Part shown: in pieces, positions 35,733 through 44,366 of the stretch
Layout: every line of letters starts with the position of its first letter
How positions within the stretch are numbered: position 1 is the stretch's first letter
Assembly: GCF_004122105.1 (NCBI RefSeq)
Contig: NZ_SBKN01000004.1
Location: forward strand, 186,001-250,000
DNA length: 64,000 nucleotides
Direction of reading: 5' to 3'
From: Flavobacterium stagni
GTDB taxonomy: Bacteria > Bacteroidota > Bacteroidia > Flavobacteriales > Flavobacteriaceae
Notes under the pieces: generated by a model
The model's input: only the letters and a program-made list of their open reading frames with translations
What the model was told of the DNA's origin: nothing
The model's database searches: none
Position numbers and translations under genes: made by a program

Positions 35733-36605
35733 ATGAGTATTTGGCAAGATATCAAATTGCAGTACCGTATTGGAGGCATTGTCAATCAGGTGATCTATTG
35801 GAATGTAGGGGTGTTTTTGATTGCAATTCCGCTCTTTTACAGTTTCCGACAAGGTTATTTTGACTATCCCAATTGGTTGGCCTTGTCCTCGAGTTTTCAA
35901 GAGTTTCCTTATCGCCCTTGGACACTAATTACCTATGGTTTTCTCCATTCGGGATTTTTGCACCTGTTTTTTAATATGGTGATGCTTAACTTTGCTGGTC
36001 GCTTGTTTCAAACCTTTTTTACCCAAAAACAATTCTTAGGCATGTATTTACTGAGTTTGGTGTTTTCCGGACTCTCATTTGCCATCATTTACACTTTTTT
36101 AGGGGGGAATAACAGTATTGTCGGGGCTTCCGGTGCTGCTTTGGCCACCCTTGTGGCGGTGACTACTTATCAACCTTTAATGGAATTGCATTTAATGCTT
36201 ATCGGTCGTGTCAAACTATGGCATGTCACGGGAGTATTGCTTTTATTAGATGTTTTACAGTTTTCGTTGGGCAATTCGGGTGGACATATTGCGCATCTTT
36301 CTGGAGCTTTGTTCGGAATCATTTACATCAAACTCTTACAGTCAGGAACCGATTTGAGTGTAGTGGTGACCAAAGTGATTGATTTTTTTGCTAATTTAGG
36401 AAAACCCAAATCCAAGTCACCCTTCAAGCACGTACATAAAAATGCACCCCCAAAACGAAGTGCTTCCCAAAGTACGGGTGTAGTGATGAAGGATAAAAAA
36501 CAACAACAAATTGACGAAATTTTAGATAAAATCAGTCAGTCGGGATACGATAGTTTGACCCAAGCTGAAAAAGAATTTTTATTTCGCGCAGGAAACGATT
36601 CATGA
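35733..36605 (+). CDS. Rhomboid-family intramembrane serine protease (second copy)
   Basis: 290 residues. Ser in VGASGAALATLVA and His in GGHIAHLSGALFGI are conserved, as is LHSGFLHLFFNMVML. The C-terminal tail (about 220-290) is cytoplasmic, basic and ends in a helical segment with DKKQQQIDEILDKISQSGY, a feature of Bacteroidota rhomboids. It does not share the insertion of the first copy. It overlaps the next gene by ATGA, so four genes from mutL onwards are translationally coupled. Confidence 0.94.
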   Translation: MSIWQDIKLQYRIGGIVNQVIYWNVGVFLIAIPLFYSFRQGYFDYPNWLALSSSFQEFPYRPWTLITYGFLHSGFLHLFFNMVMLNFAGRLFQTFFTQKQFLGMYLLSLVFSGLSFAIIYTFLGGNNSIVGASGAALATLVAVTTYQPLMELHLMLIGRVKLWHVTGVLLLLDVLQFSLGNSGGHIAHLSGALFGIIYIKLLQSGTDLSVVVTKVIDFFANLGKPKSKSPFKHVHKNAPPKRSASQSTGVVMKDKKQQQIDEILDKISQSGYDSLTQAEKEFLFRAGNDS

Positions 36606-37654
36606 AAAAATTGTCTAGGTTTAATAAAGTAATGTATGTGCTCAATACGGTGGTTATCGTACTGACTTTCTTGGCCTATGTACTGCCTTTCTTGGCGCCC
36701 AAACTTTTTCCTTTTCTTTCTGTATTGACGTTGGTTTTGCCTTTTTTCCTGATTGTAAATGCCTTGTTTTTTGTGTATTGGTTGATTCAAATGAAGCGGC
36801 AAATGATTTTGTCCGGACTCATATTAATCCTTGGAATTACCTTTGTCAATAAATTTTATAAATTTTCTTCACTGGATTTACCTGCTGAAGAAGGAGATAT
36901 GGTGGTGATGAGTTATAATGTTCGACTTTTTAACCTGTTCCAATGGATTCCAGGTGAACACGTGAAAGAAGACATCAAAAACTTCATCAATGAAGTCAAC
37001 CCCGATATTCTTTGTATACAAGAGTATTCTGAAAATGCAGGTGTGGATTTACGGGTTTACAAATACCGCACAATTTTCATGCAAGGCAATCAGATAAAAT
37101 CGGGTCAAGCTATTTTTTCTAAATTTCCCATTATTGACGAGGGTCAGATAGCCTTTGAAGGTTCAGATAATATGTTGGTATACGCTGATATTCGCAAAGG
37201 ACAAGATACGCTGAGAGTGTATAACATGCATTTGCAATCCATCAAGATTTCACCCGACGTGAATGAAATGGAACAAAGTGTAGATTCTATCAATAAAAAG
37301 AAATCCTCGATGGTGTTCAATCGCATTAGTGATGCGTTTAAAAAGCAACAACAACAAGCCGAGAAATTGATGGAACACAAAAGTACGTGTACGTTCCCGA
37401 TGTTGATTTGCGGCGATATGAATAACAGTGCGTTTTCGTATGTGTATCGCGGAATTAAAGGTGATTTAAACGATTGTTTTGAAGAAGCGGGAAAAGGCTT
37501 TGGGAAAACCTATAACTTTAAATATTATCCCGCACGAATCGATTACATTTTTGCCGACCGCCAATTTAAAGTCAAAGAATTCCAAAATTACCCCGAATTC
37601 AAAAATTCCGATCACTTTCCTGTGGTGACGCGTATTCGTTTTGAAAAAGACTAA
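36602..37654 (+). CDS. Endonuclease/exonuclease/phosphatase-family membrane protein
   Basis: 350 residues: three N-terminal membrane helices (about 10-85), then an EEP catalytic domain with all key residues visible (MSYNVRLFN, DILCIQE, YNMHLQS, CGDMNN, DYIFAD, SDHFPV). The domain should face the periplasm. Substrate is unknown; nuclease, sphingomyelinase and phosphatase activities all occur in this fold. Last gene of the mutL cluster, with a 4-base convergent overlap. Confidence 0.9.
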   Translation: MKKLSRFNKVMYVLNTVVIVLTFLAYVLPFLAPKLFPFLSVLTLVLPFFLIVNALFFVYWLIQMKRQMILSGLILILGITFVNKFYKFSSLDLPAEEGDMVVMSYNVRLFNLFQWIPGEHVKEDIKNFINEVNPDILCIQEYSENAGVDLRVYKYRTIFMQGNQIKSGQAIFSKFPIIDEGQIAFEGSDNMLVYADIRKGQDTLRVYNMHLQSIKISPDVNEMEQSVDSINKKKSSMVFNRISDAFKKQQQQAEKLMEHKSTCTFPMLICGDMNNSAFSYVYRGIKGDLNDCFEEAGKGFGKTYNFKYYPARIDYIFADRQFKVKEFQNYPEFKNSDHFPVVTRIRFEKD

Positions 37655-38274
37655 AGGGTTTGACGCTGTAAGTAATCCAATGCACGTCGTCCTTCATTGA
37701 ACAACAAATCCAAGATGCTTAAATTGTTCAAAAATCCGTGCTTATCACCAAATACTTGAATGTAGCTTTCGAATTGTGACGTATTTTTTTTTCCATTGAT
37801 CAAATGGCGGAAATCGGTCTTGTCGTTAACTTCGTGAAAGTATTCTTCCGTTTCATCATACGTAAAATCCAATCCCAAACAACCCGAAACTATCTCCATG
37901 GTTTGGTAATTCAAATCCATTAAAAACGTATGCTTTTTTTCAAAAATGGGTACAATATCGTCTTCAAAATATTCGAAAAAGGGCGACGTACGGTAAGCAG
38001 CTTCTAACGACTTGAAATGTTGTTTTTGCCAATCAAAAGCCGTTTCCAGTTGCACATCCCGCATACGCTGATGGGCCGTTTTCACATGTTTGATGGGCAC
38101 ATTCAACAATTGCAAACCGTTCGGACTGTAAATATACATTCGATTACGGTTGGTTTGTTTTTGGAAATTATCCCCCGTTTCAAACGTCACATGCCCCGAT
38201 TGAGCCAAGACGGCAAAAGTACTGATGGAAGGGAAATACCCCGGATGCACTAAAGTATGAGCAAAGTTGGTCAT
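37651..38274 (-). CDS. WbqC-family protein
   Basis: 207 residues of the WbqC-like family, often found in polysaccharide loci: HPGYFPSIS near the N-terminus, FETGDNFQKQTNRNRMYIYSP, LNVPIKH and YRTSPFFEYFEDDIVPIFE. Enzymatic function is not established. Start overlaps the lepB stop by one base; it is the last gene of the parAB-dapB-lepB run. Confidence 0.9.
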   Translation of the reverse strand: MTNFAHTLVHPGYFPSISTFAVLAQSGHVTFETGDNFQKQTNRNRMYIYSPNGLQLLNVPIKHVKTAHQRMRDVQLETAFDWQKQHFKSLEAAYRTSPFFEYFEDDIVPIFEKKHTFLMDLNYQTMEIVSGCLGLDFTYDETEEYFHEVNDKTDFRHLINGKKNTSQFESYIQVFGDKHGFLNNLSILDLLFNEGRRALDYLQRQTL

Positions 38275-39866
38275 TACGATTCACTCTTGTTTTTGCGTTT
38301 TTTCCAATAGTATTCACCTACAAAATACAATCCTAACAATACTAAGAAATATTTGAAGTAGGATTGGGGTTCGCCATCACCACTTACAGTAGTAAATAAA
38401 CGATCCCAACGAATACGCCATTCTTTAAATCCTTTGTCAAAGTTTTTGATACTCATCCAAATGAAAATCGGTTTTCCTACAATATGATCTTCAGGAACAT
38501 AACCCCAAAAACGCGAGTCCTCCGAACGGTGACGGTTGTCTCCCATCATCCAATAATAATTTTGTTGGAAGGTATAGGTTGAAGAAGGTTTGCCATTGAT
38601 GAGAATTTCACCATTTTTCACTTCCAAAGTATTGTGTTCGTAATCGCGAATGATTTTTTTATAAAAGGGCAATGTGGTTAAATCCAACTTCACCGTTGCT
38701 CCCGCTTTGGGTATGTAAATCGGACCGAAATTGTCCATATTCCAAGGTTTCGTCTGTGGGAAAACGGATAAATCGGGTTTTTTTGAAATCATTTTAGTCA
38801 CCGATTTGACACCAGGGAAAGAACGCATGTTAGCAGCGGCTTTATCGGTCATTGCCATAACATACAAAGTGTCGCTTTTTGCATCATTATTTTTGAAATA
38901 ACCACCATCCGTGATGTCATTTTGATCTAAAAACGGTGTTAAATCAGAAAGCTGATTGTGGTCATAAGCCACTTCATACGAAAACTGTGGCTTAGCACGT
39001 TCAGGTAAAATCAATTTATTTCCATTGACAAATACGTCACCGTCTTTGATTTGTAAACTATCACCTGCAATTCCGACACAGCGTTTTACATAGTTTGATT
39101 TCTTATCAACCGGTTTCAAATAACGGCGATCTTTCGTAAAGAACTTAGCCACAGTATCCGCAGGCCAGTTGAAAACCACAATGTCATTATTTTTTACCGA
39201 TTCAAATCCTGGAAAACGCAAATAAGGCAATTCAAATTTGTTTTTCCATGAATCCGGATTTTCATTATCGTACAAATACGATTTTGTTTTGATAAAAGGA
39301 ATCGTATCATGTACCATAGGTGCCGCTACAGTAGTGTTGGGCACTCGAGCTCCGTAATGGAATTTACTCACAAACAAAAAGTCGCCAATTAGCAACGATT
39401 TTTCCAATGAAGAAGTCGGAATCGTAAACGGTTGAATGAAATAAGTGTGAACGAACGTTGCTACAACTACCGCAAAAAGTATCGAACTCACGGTTTCTCC
39501 CGTTTTGGTTTCCGGATGTAAACTGCGGTCTTCGCGATACACCAACTCTTGCGTATAATTCACATAGTACAAATAGAATCCCAGAGTAAATACGGCTAAC
39601 GCAGTGTCTGCTGTGGATTTTTTGCCAAAACTGCGCAAGGTTTCCACCCAAATCACAGGGAAGAGAATCAAGTTGATGATGGGAATGAAAAGTAAAACGG
39701 TCCACCACGTAGGACGCTTAATAATTTTCAATAAAACAATTGCATTGTAAAGCGGTACTGCGGCTTCCCATGCTTTTCTTCCGGCTTTGACATAAAATTT
39801 CCAAGTTCCCGCTGCATGAATCAACTGAATAACAAGGATAAATAGTAACCACTGTGATAAGTTCAT
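38274..39866 (-). CDS. lepB: Signal peptidase I, long Bacteroidota form
   Basis: 530 residues, about twice the length of E. coli-type core. Three to four N-terminal membrane segments are followed by the catalytic part: Ser153 in FTIPTSSLEKSLL, the general-base Lys in SNYVKRCVGIAGD, and box E MMGDNRHRSEDSRFWGYVP. An insertion of about 150 residues lies between the Lys and box E, as in relatives. It removes signal peptides in the inner membrane. It lies 12 bases downstream of dapB. Confidence 0.95.
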   Translation of the reverse strand: MNLSQWLLFILVIQLIHAAGTWKFYVKAGRKAWEAAVPLYNAIVLLKIIKRPTWWTVLLFIPIINLILFPVIWVETLRSFGKKSTADTALAVFTLGFYLYYVNYTQELVYREDRSLHPETKTGETVSSILFAVVVATFVHTYFIQPFTIPTSSLEKSLLIGDFLFVSKFHYGARVPNTTVAAPMVHDTIPFIKTKSYLYDNENPDSWKNKFELPYLRFPGFESVKNNDIVVFNWPADTVAKFFTKDRRYLKPVDKKSNYVKRCVGIAGDSLQIKDGDVFVNGNKLILPERAKPQFSYEVAYDHNQLSDLTPFLDQNDITDGGYFKNNDAKSDTLYVMAMTDKAAANMRSFPGVKSVTKMISKKPDLSVFPQTKPWNMDNFGPIYIPKAGATVKLDLTTLPFYKKIIRDYEHNTLEVKNGEILINGKPSSTYTFQQNYYWMMGDNRHRSEDSRFWGYVPEDHIVGKPIFIWMSIKNFDKGFKEWRIRWDRLFTTVSGDGEPQSYFKYFLVLLGLYFVGEYYWKKRKNKSES

Positions 39867-39878
39867 TGTGTGTGTATT

Positions 39879-40577
39879 TTAAAGTTCTAAAACATCTTTC
39901 ATTGTGTATACTCCTTTACGTGGAGCCAACCATTCAGCGGCTATTACCGCACCTAAAGCAAATCCCTCACGGTTATGTGCCGTGTGTGAAATGGCAATAG
40001 TATCTACCGCCGAAGTGTAGTAAATATGATGCGTACCCGGCACATTTTCAATTCGTTTCACATCGATGAATAAATCGTTTGTGTTCGAATTCTCAAGCGT
40101 CCAATGTGCATGACCGCTATGTTCCATGACACCTTGGGCCAAAGTAATTGCTGTACCACTGGGTTTGTCCAATTTCTGGGTATGGTGAATTTCTTCTAAA
40201 GAAACCTTGTATTGATCAAACTTGGTCATCATTTTAGCCAAATACGCATTCAATTCAAAAAACAAATTAACGCCTAAACTAAAATTGGAGCCGTAAATAA
40301 AAGCCCCTTGTTTCGCTTCGCAAAGTTGTACCATGTTGTCATACTCGGACAACCAACCTGTTGTTCCTGAAACCACAGGAATGCCCAATTCAAAACAAGC
40401 GGTAATATTTTCCACAGCCGAATCGGGTATACTAAAATCGATTGCCACATCGGCTTGCTCCAATCCTTCAAAACTGGAGTTGCTGGATTTGCGTAAAACA
40501 ATCGAATGACCGCGCTCTTGCGCAATACGCTCGATTACTTTTCCCATTTTTCCGTATCCTAATAAGGCAATTTTCAT
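39879..40577 (-). CDS. dapB: 4-hydroxy-tetrahydrodipicolinate reductase
   Basis: 232-residue enzyme of lysine/diaminopimelate synthesis. NAD(P)-binding IALLGYGKMGKVIE, GTTGW, NFSLGVNLFFEL, EIHHTQKLDKPSGTAITLA (catalytic His and Lys) and the C-terminal SHTAHNREGFALGA are present. Shorter than the E. coli enzyme (273), normal for the phylum. It lies between the DUF5683 gene and lepB. Confidence 0.96.
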   Translation of the reverse strand: MKIALLGYGKMGKVIERIAQERGHSIVLRKSSNSSFEGLEQADVAIDFSIPDSAVENITACFELGIPVVSGTTGWLSEYDNMVQLCEAKQGAFIYGSNFSLGVNLFFELNAYLAKMMTKFDQYKVSLEEIHHTQKLDKPSGTAITLAQGVMEHSGHAHWTLENSNTNDLFIDVKRIENVPGTHHIYYTSAVDTIAISHTAHNREGFALGAVIAAEWLAPRKGVYTMKDVLEL

Positions 40578-40612
40578 ACTACTTTAGTAGCCGCAGCTGG
40601 TATTTTGTTACA

Positions 40613-41185
40613 CTAAAATTTTAAGGAAACCCCAATGCCTAAGTTTTGGCGTCGGGTAAGGTCATTCTGAATCAAATCGGGTTTCAACGATAAATTGTCA
40701 TTGACATTGAATTGCATCAAGTGCGCATCTACATTGGCCTCTACAATATTCAGAATGTAAAAAACGCCCACCAACAAAGCCGATAAGTCCCGGTTACGTT
40801 GGTAAAAACGCTGCGCCTGAATCAAACGCGAATCATCCAAATACGAAAATTGATCATCCGTTAGACCCAATAATCGATTCTTGTACGCATCCCGATAGGC
40901 ATGGTATTTATTGTTGTTAAAAATGTAGGCATAAACGGATGTCCCAATGGCGGCATACACCAGCGGAATTTTCCAGTATTTTTTATTGTAGGCCTGACCC
41001 AGTCCGGGTAAGACCGCAGAGTAAAAAGCGGCTTTTGAAGGCGCTAACGGATTAATTGTAACCGCCTTTAGTTTGGTTGTATCACTGGGTTTAACCGTCA
41101 ACGGTTTCACCTCTTGTTGGACTTGTGCCCGCGCGGCGCATCCTAACAAAAAGCAGGTTAGGAGGATGTACCACCCGCGAATCAC
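40613..41185 (-). CDS. DUF5683 membrane protein
   Basis: 190 residues: signal peptide (to about ARA-Q), then a DUF5683 core with SKAAFYSAVLPGLGQAYNKKYWKIPLVYAAIG and helices around YILNIVEANVDAHL. Function unknown; its constant place next to parB in Flavobacteriia suggests a cell-envelope or division role. Start overlaps parB stop by 4 bases. Confidence 0.9.
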   Translation of the reverse strand: MIRGWYILLTCFLLGCAARAQVQQEVKPLTVKPSDTTKLKAVTINPLAPSKAAFYSAVLPGLGQAYNKKYWKIPLVYAAIGTSVYAYIFNNNKYHAYRDAYKNRLLGLTDDQFSYLDDSRLIQAQRFYQRNRDLSALLVGVFYILNIVEANVDAHLMQFNVNDNLSLKPDLIQNDLTRRQNLGIGVSLKF

Positions 41186-42084
41186 CCTTTTTGAATTAAT
41201 TTGATGATACGATTGAAATCTTCTTCCGAGTGGAAAGGAATACTGATTTTCCCTTTGCCATTTCCAGCAACTTTTACATCTACTTTCGCCCCAAAAAAAT
41301 CCACAAAAGCTTTCTTTTGGTCGGCAGCAACTTCAAAATTTTGAGCTGATTTTTTGGCTTTGGCTCCCGGTTTTAAGCCGTCTTGGTATTTTTTTACCAA
41401 GGCTTCGGTTTCCCGTACGGAAAGGTTCTCACTGACAATTTTTTGGTAAATATCCGCTTGAACTTCGTGGTCTTCAATGTTGATGATGGCGCGACCGTGG
41501 CCCATCGAAATGAAACCATCGCGAATGCCCGTTTGGATAATGGGATCCAATTTCAACAAACGAAGGTAGTTGGAAATCGTCGAACGCTTTTTTCCAACTC
41601 GATCACTCATTTGCTCTTGGGTCAATTGAATTTCTTCAATCAAACGCTGGTACGACAAGGCAATCTCAATGGGATCCAAATCATGACGTTGGATATTTTC
41701 CACCAAAGCCATGACTAACGACTCGTTGTCGTTGGCAATACGAATGTATGCGGGTATCGTAGTCAAACCGACCAATTTCGAAGCACGCAAACGGCGTTCC
41801 CCCGAAATCAATTGGTATTTATTGAAATCTAATTTTCGAACGGTAATGGGTTGGATCACTCCCAATTCACGAATGGAAGTTGCCAATTCCTGCAACGCCT
41901 CTTCGTTAAAGTTGGAACGCGGCTGAAACGGATTGATTTCTACCGAATCAATATCAATTTCTAAAATATTACCAATCAGTTGATCGGCGTTTTTGTCTTC
42001 TGCCGAACGAATATCGTTTTCCGGATCTTTCAATAAAGCTGAAAGTCCTCTACCTAATGCCTGTTTCTTTACCGCTTTTGTCAT
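41182..42084 (-). CDS. parB: Chromosome partitioning protein ParB
   Basis: 300-residue CTP-dependent clamp that binds parS. N-terminal ALGRGLSALL, the ParB/Srx domain with NPFQPR and SGERRLRASKLVGL, GERR CTP-binding patch, and the helix-turn-helix MSDRVGKKRSTISNYLRLL are visible. It lies 6 bases downstream of parA. No parS site of the classical palindrome was recognised in the window. Confidence 0.96.
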   Translation of the reverse strand: MTKAVKKQALGRGLSALLKDPENDIRSAEDKNADQLIGNILEIDIDSVEINPFQPRSNFNEEALQELATSIRELGVIQPITVRKLDFNKYQLISGERRLRASKLVGLTTIPAYIRIANDNESLVMALVENIQRHDLDPIEIALSYQRLIEEIQLTQEQMSDRVGKKRSTISNYLRLLKLDPIIQTGIRDGFISMGHGRAIINIEDHEVQADIYQKIVSENLSVRETEALVKKYQDGLKPGAKAKKSAQNFEVAADQKKAFVDFFGAKVDVKVAGNGKGKISIPFHSEEDFNRIIKLIQKG

Positions 42085-42090
42085 AATTCA

Positions 42091-42855
42091 CTAGCTGTTT
42101 TTCTTAATCACTTCTTCCGCCAAACTCAAGTAATTGGACGCTCCTTTGCTGGTGGCATCAAAATTAATGATGCTTTCCCCAAAACTGGGAGCCTCACTGA
42201 GTTTTACATTGCGTTGGATGATGGTTTTAAACACCATATCGTTGAAGTGTTTTTGGACTTCTTCCACCACTTGGTTCGATAAGCGCAAGCGGGAATCGTA
42301 CATGGTCAATAACATGCCTTCGATGTCCAAGTTGGGGTTGTGGATTTTTTGGACACTTTTTACCGTGTTCAATAATTTTCCCAAACCTTCTAAGGCGAAA
42401 TACTCACATTGAATCGGAATAATCACCGAATCCGCCGCGGTCAATGCATTCAAGGTCAATAAACCCAAGGAGGGAGCACAGTCGATTAAAATGAAATCGT
42501 ACTGTTCGCGGATGTCTTTCAAGGCCTGCTTCAACATGTACTCTCGGTTCTCCTTGTCCACCAATTCGATTTCAATCGCCACCAAATCAATGTGGGCCGG
42601 AATAACGTCGACATTGGGTGAAGTACTTTGCATTACCGCTTCAGCAGGCGTATTGCTGTGTTCCAAAATTTGATAAGTACCAATATCTACTGATTCCACA
42701 TCGATACCCAAGCCCGAAGTAGCATTGGCCTGTGGATCCGCGTCAATTAGTAATACCTTTTTTTCCAAAACACCCAACGATGCCGCCAAGTTTACCGAAG
42801 TAGTTGTCTTGCCCACACCGCCTTTCTGATTCGCAATAGCAATGATTTTTCCCAT
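42091..42855 (-). CDS. parA: Chromosome partitioning ATPase ParA (Soj-like)
   Basis: 254 residues from ATG 42855 (MGKIIAIANQKGGVGKTT); a TTG five codons upstream is unlikely. Deviant Walker A KGGVGKTT, LIDADPQANATSGLG and Walker B LIDCAPSLG are complete. It has no N-terminal DNA-binding extension, as in chromosomal Soj. First gene of the cluster running to the WbqC gene. Confidence 0.97.
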   Translation of the reverse strand: MGKIIAIANQKGGVGKTTTSVNLAASLGVLEKKVLLIDADPQANATSGLGIDVESVDIGTYQILEHSNTPAEAVMQSTSPNVDVIPAHIDLVAIEIELVDKENREYMLKQALKDIREQYDFILIDCAPSLGLLTLNALTAADSVIIPIQCEYFALEGLGKLLNTVKSVQKIHNPNLDIEGMLLTMYDSRLRLSNQVVEEVQKHFNDMVFKTIIQRNVKLSEAPSFGESIINFDATSKGASNYLSLAEEVIKKNS

Positions 42856-42990
42856 GAAAAATGTCCTCAATTTTAAGAGGTGTAAAAATACAATTTATTA
42901 TGGTTTATTCAAGCCTTATTTGTTAACAATCGCCTAAAGTTTTTCAGTTTTAATCCTAGTTTTTTGAGACTTAACCACATAGTTAATACG

Positions 42991-43021
42991 CAAAAAAAAA
43001 TCGGAATGTTCGTCCGATTTT
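42991..43021 (-). terminator. Terminator after the SDR gene
   Basis: AAAATCGGA (42997-43005) and TCCGATTTT (43013-43021) form a 9-bp stem. A-runs on both sides make it potentially bidirectional; on the - strand it follows the stop at 43029. Confidence 0.88.
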
Positions 43022-43028
43022 CTTTTTT

Positions 43029-43910
43029 TTATTTACTCCCTTTACTCTTGATCATGGCTTCCAACATGTCCCACATTTCTTGGGGAATTTTTTCCAAAAT
43101 ATTGAACTGTCCCGCACCTTGCAACCATTCGCCGCCGTCAATTGTGACGACTTCGCCATTGATATAGGCCGAGAAATCAGAAACCAAATACGCGGCAAGA
43201 TTGGCCAACTCCTGGTGGTCGCCCACGCGTTTCAGAGGCACTTTTTTTGCCATATCAAATTTGTCGGCTAAATCGCCCGGTAACAAGCGATCCCAAGCGC
43301 CTTTAGTAGGGAAGGGACCCGGTGCAATGGCGTTCATGCGGATGCCGTATTTGGCCCATTCTACTGCCAAACTGCGCGTCATGGCGAGCACTCCCGCTTT
43401 GGCCGTAGCACTCGGTACCACGTAGCCCGAACCCGTCCAAGCGTAGGTGGTCACAATATTCAAAACGTTGCAATTCGTCTGTTTTTGGGCAATCCAATGC
43501 TTACCAAATGCCAATGTACAGTTTTTGGATCCTTTTAATACAATATCGATAATGGTGTCAAACGCATTGGCCGACAAACGCTCGGTAGGGGAGATGAAGT
43601 TCCCCGCTGCATTGTTCAACAACACATCGACTTTTCCATAGGCTTCAAGTACCGCCGCCAACATCGCTTCCACTTGGTCGTAATGGCGCACATCGCAAGC
43701 CAAAGGCAAACATTTTCCACCCGTTTCAGCTTCCAATTCAGATGCCGTCGTTTTTAATTTTTCCAAATCGCGGGAGGTAATCGCCACTTGCGCCCCCAAT
43801 TCCATAAAATATTTCGTCATGGCTTTGCCTAATCCGCTTCCACCACCTGTAATGACAATCGTTTTTCCTTCTAAAGCTCCATCGCGAAGCATCTTTGCTG
43901 CAAAATTCAT
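43029..43910 (-). CDS. Short-chain dehydrogenase similar to 2,4-dienoyl-CoA reductases
   Basis: 293 residues. NADP-binding TGGGSGLGKAM, LLNNAAGNF (the NAAGNF form is characteristic of DECR-like enzymes), FDTIIDIVLKGS, and ATAKAGVLAMTRSLAVEW. At the place of the usual catalytic Tyr of Tyr-x-x-x-Lys there is Ser (PSATAK), as in dienoyl-CoA reductases, which do not use that Tyr. A role in oxidation of unsaturated fatty acids is inferred. Monocistronic. Confidence 0.9.
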   Translation of the reverse strand: MNFAAKMLRDGALEGKTIVITGGGSGLGKAMTKYFMELGAQVAITSRDLEKLKTTASELEAETGGKCLPLACDVRHYDQVEAMLAAVLEAYGKVDVLLNNAAGNFISPTERLSANAFDTIIDIVLKGSKNCTLAFGKHWIAQKQTNCNVLNIVTTYAWTGSGYVVPSATAKAGVLAMTRSLAVEWAKYGIRMNAIAPGPFPTKGAWDRLLPGDLADKFDMAKKVPLKRVGDHQELANLAAYLVSDFSAYINGEVVTIDGGEWLQGAGQFNILEKIPQEMWDMLEAMIKSKGSK

Positions 43911-43996
43911 AAAGGTCTATTTTTCGTAAAGATAGGAATTAATTTGTTATGCATGCATAGTATATTCTTTTTTTGGGCGCCCCTCCTTGCGTCGGC

Positions 43997-44068
43997 CGGG
44001 TCATCCGTTGCAAGTCCGTTGGCTCCCTTCGTCCGCCATCCGGGCTTTCCACTACTACCCCTGGCGCG
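43997..44068. repeat. REP-like intergenic element, copy B
   Basis: Same family as 12827-12899: CGGGTCATCCGTTGCAAGTC and CATCCGGGCTTTCCACTACT. The stem pairs 44012-44023 with 44035-44047. Relative to copy A one base pair has changed on both sides (C-G to G-C). Confidence 0.75.
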
Positions 44069-44082
44069 GGTCAATGTGTCAA

Positions 44083-44102
44083 CCTGCCTGCCGGTAGGTA
44101 GG
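44083..44102. repeat. 20-base near-palindrome
   Basis: CCTGCCTGCCGGTAGGTAGG is self-complementary when two G-T pairs are allowed. It lies between REP-like copy B and the tandem repeat. The rest of 43911-44227 contains no gene that I can support. Confidence 0.6.
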
Positions 44103-44227
44103 TGTGGCAATGTGTCAATGAGTCAATTTGCCTGCACGCTAGTGAGCAATAAACGATAAGTTTACACTCATTACACCCCTTCCCCTTCCCCTTCCTCCAC
44201 CTTTCCACTTTCTCCACTTTTCCACCC

Positions 44228-44300
44228 ACTCATCATTCATAACTCATCATTCATAACTCATCATTCATAACTCATCATTCATAACTCATCATTCATAACT
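44228..44300. repeat. Perfect tandem array, five copies of a 14-mer
   Basis: ACTCATCATTCATA is repeated five times without error (44228-44297) plus three bases. It is related to the words at 12754 and 16564. Confidence 0.93.
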
Positions 44301-44331
44301 AAAAAAACCGAACCCAGTTTCCCAAGTTCGG
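44301..44331 (-). terminator. Terminator after the type IX substrate gene
   Basis: CCGAAC and GTTCGG (44308-44313, 44326-44331) pair; on the - strand seven T follow. It lies 36 bases after the stop at 44367. Confidence 0.75.
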
Positions 44332-44366
44332 CCCGAATAAGCACTATTCGACTTTAGTATAGCTCG

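Noticed and set aside
41182..42855. parS centromere site or replication origin near parAB
   Set aside because: No parS-like palindrome, dnaA boxes or dnaA gene were seen; only the parAB genes are present.
43907..44110. Open frame on the - strand across the REP-like element at 44 kb
   Set aside because: It translates the repeat (PTGRQV-like string), which is a known kind of spurious ORF, and has no start context or family.
44228..44300. CRISPR array
   Set aside because: Units are 14 bases in direct tandem without spacers, and no cas genes are present.
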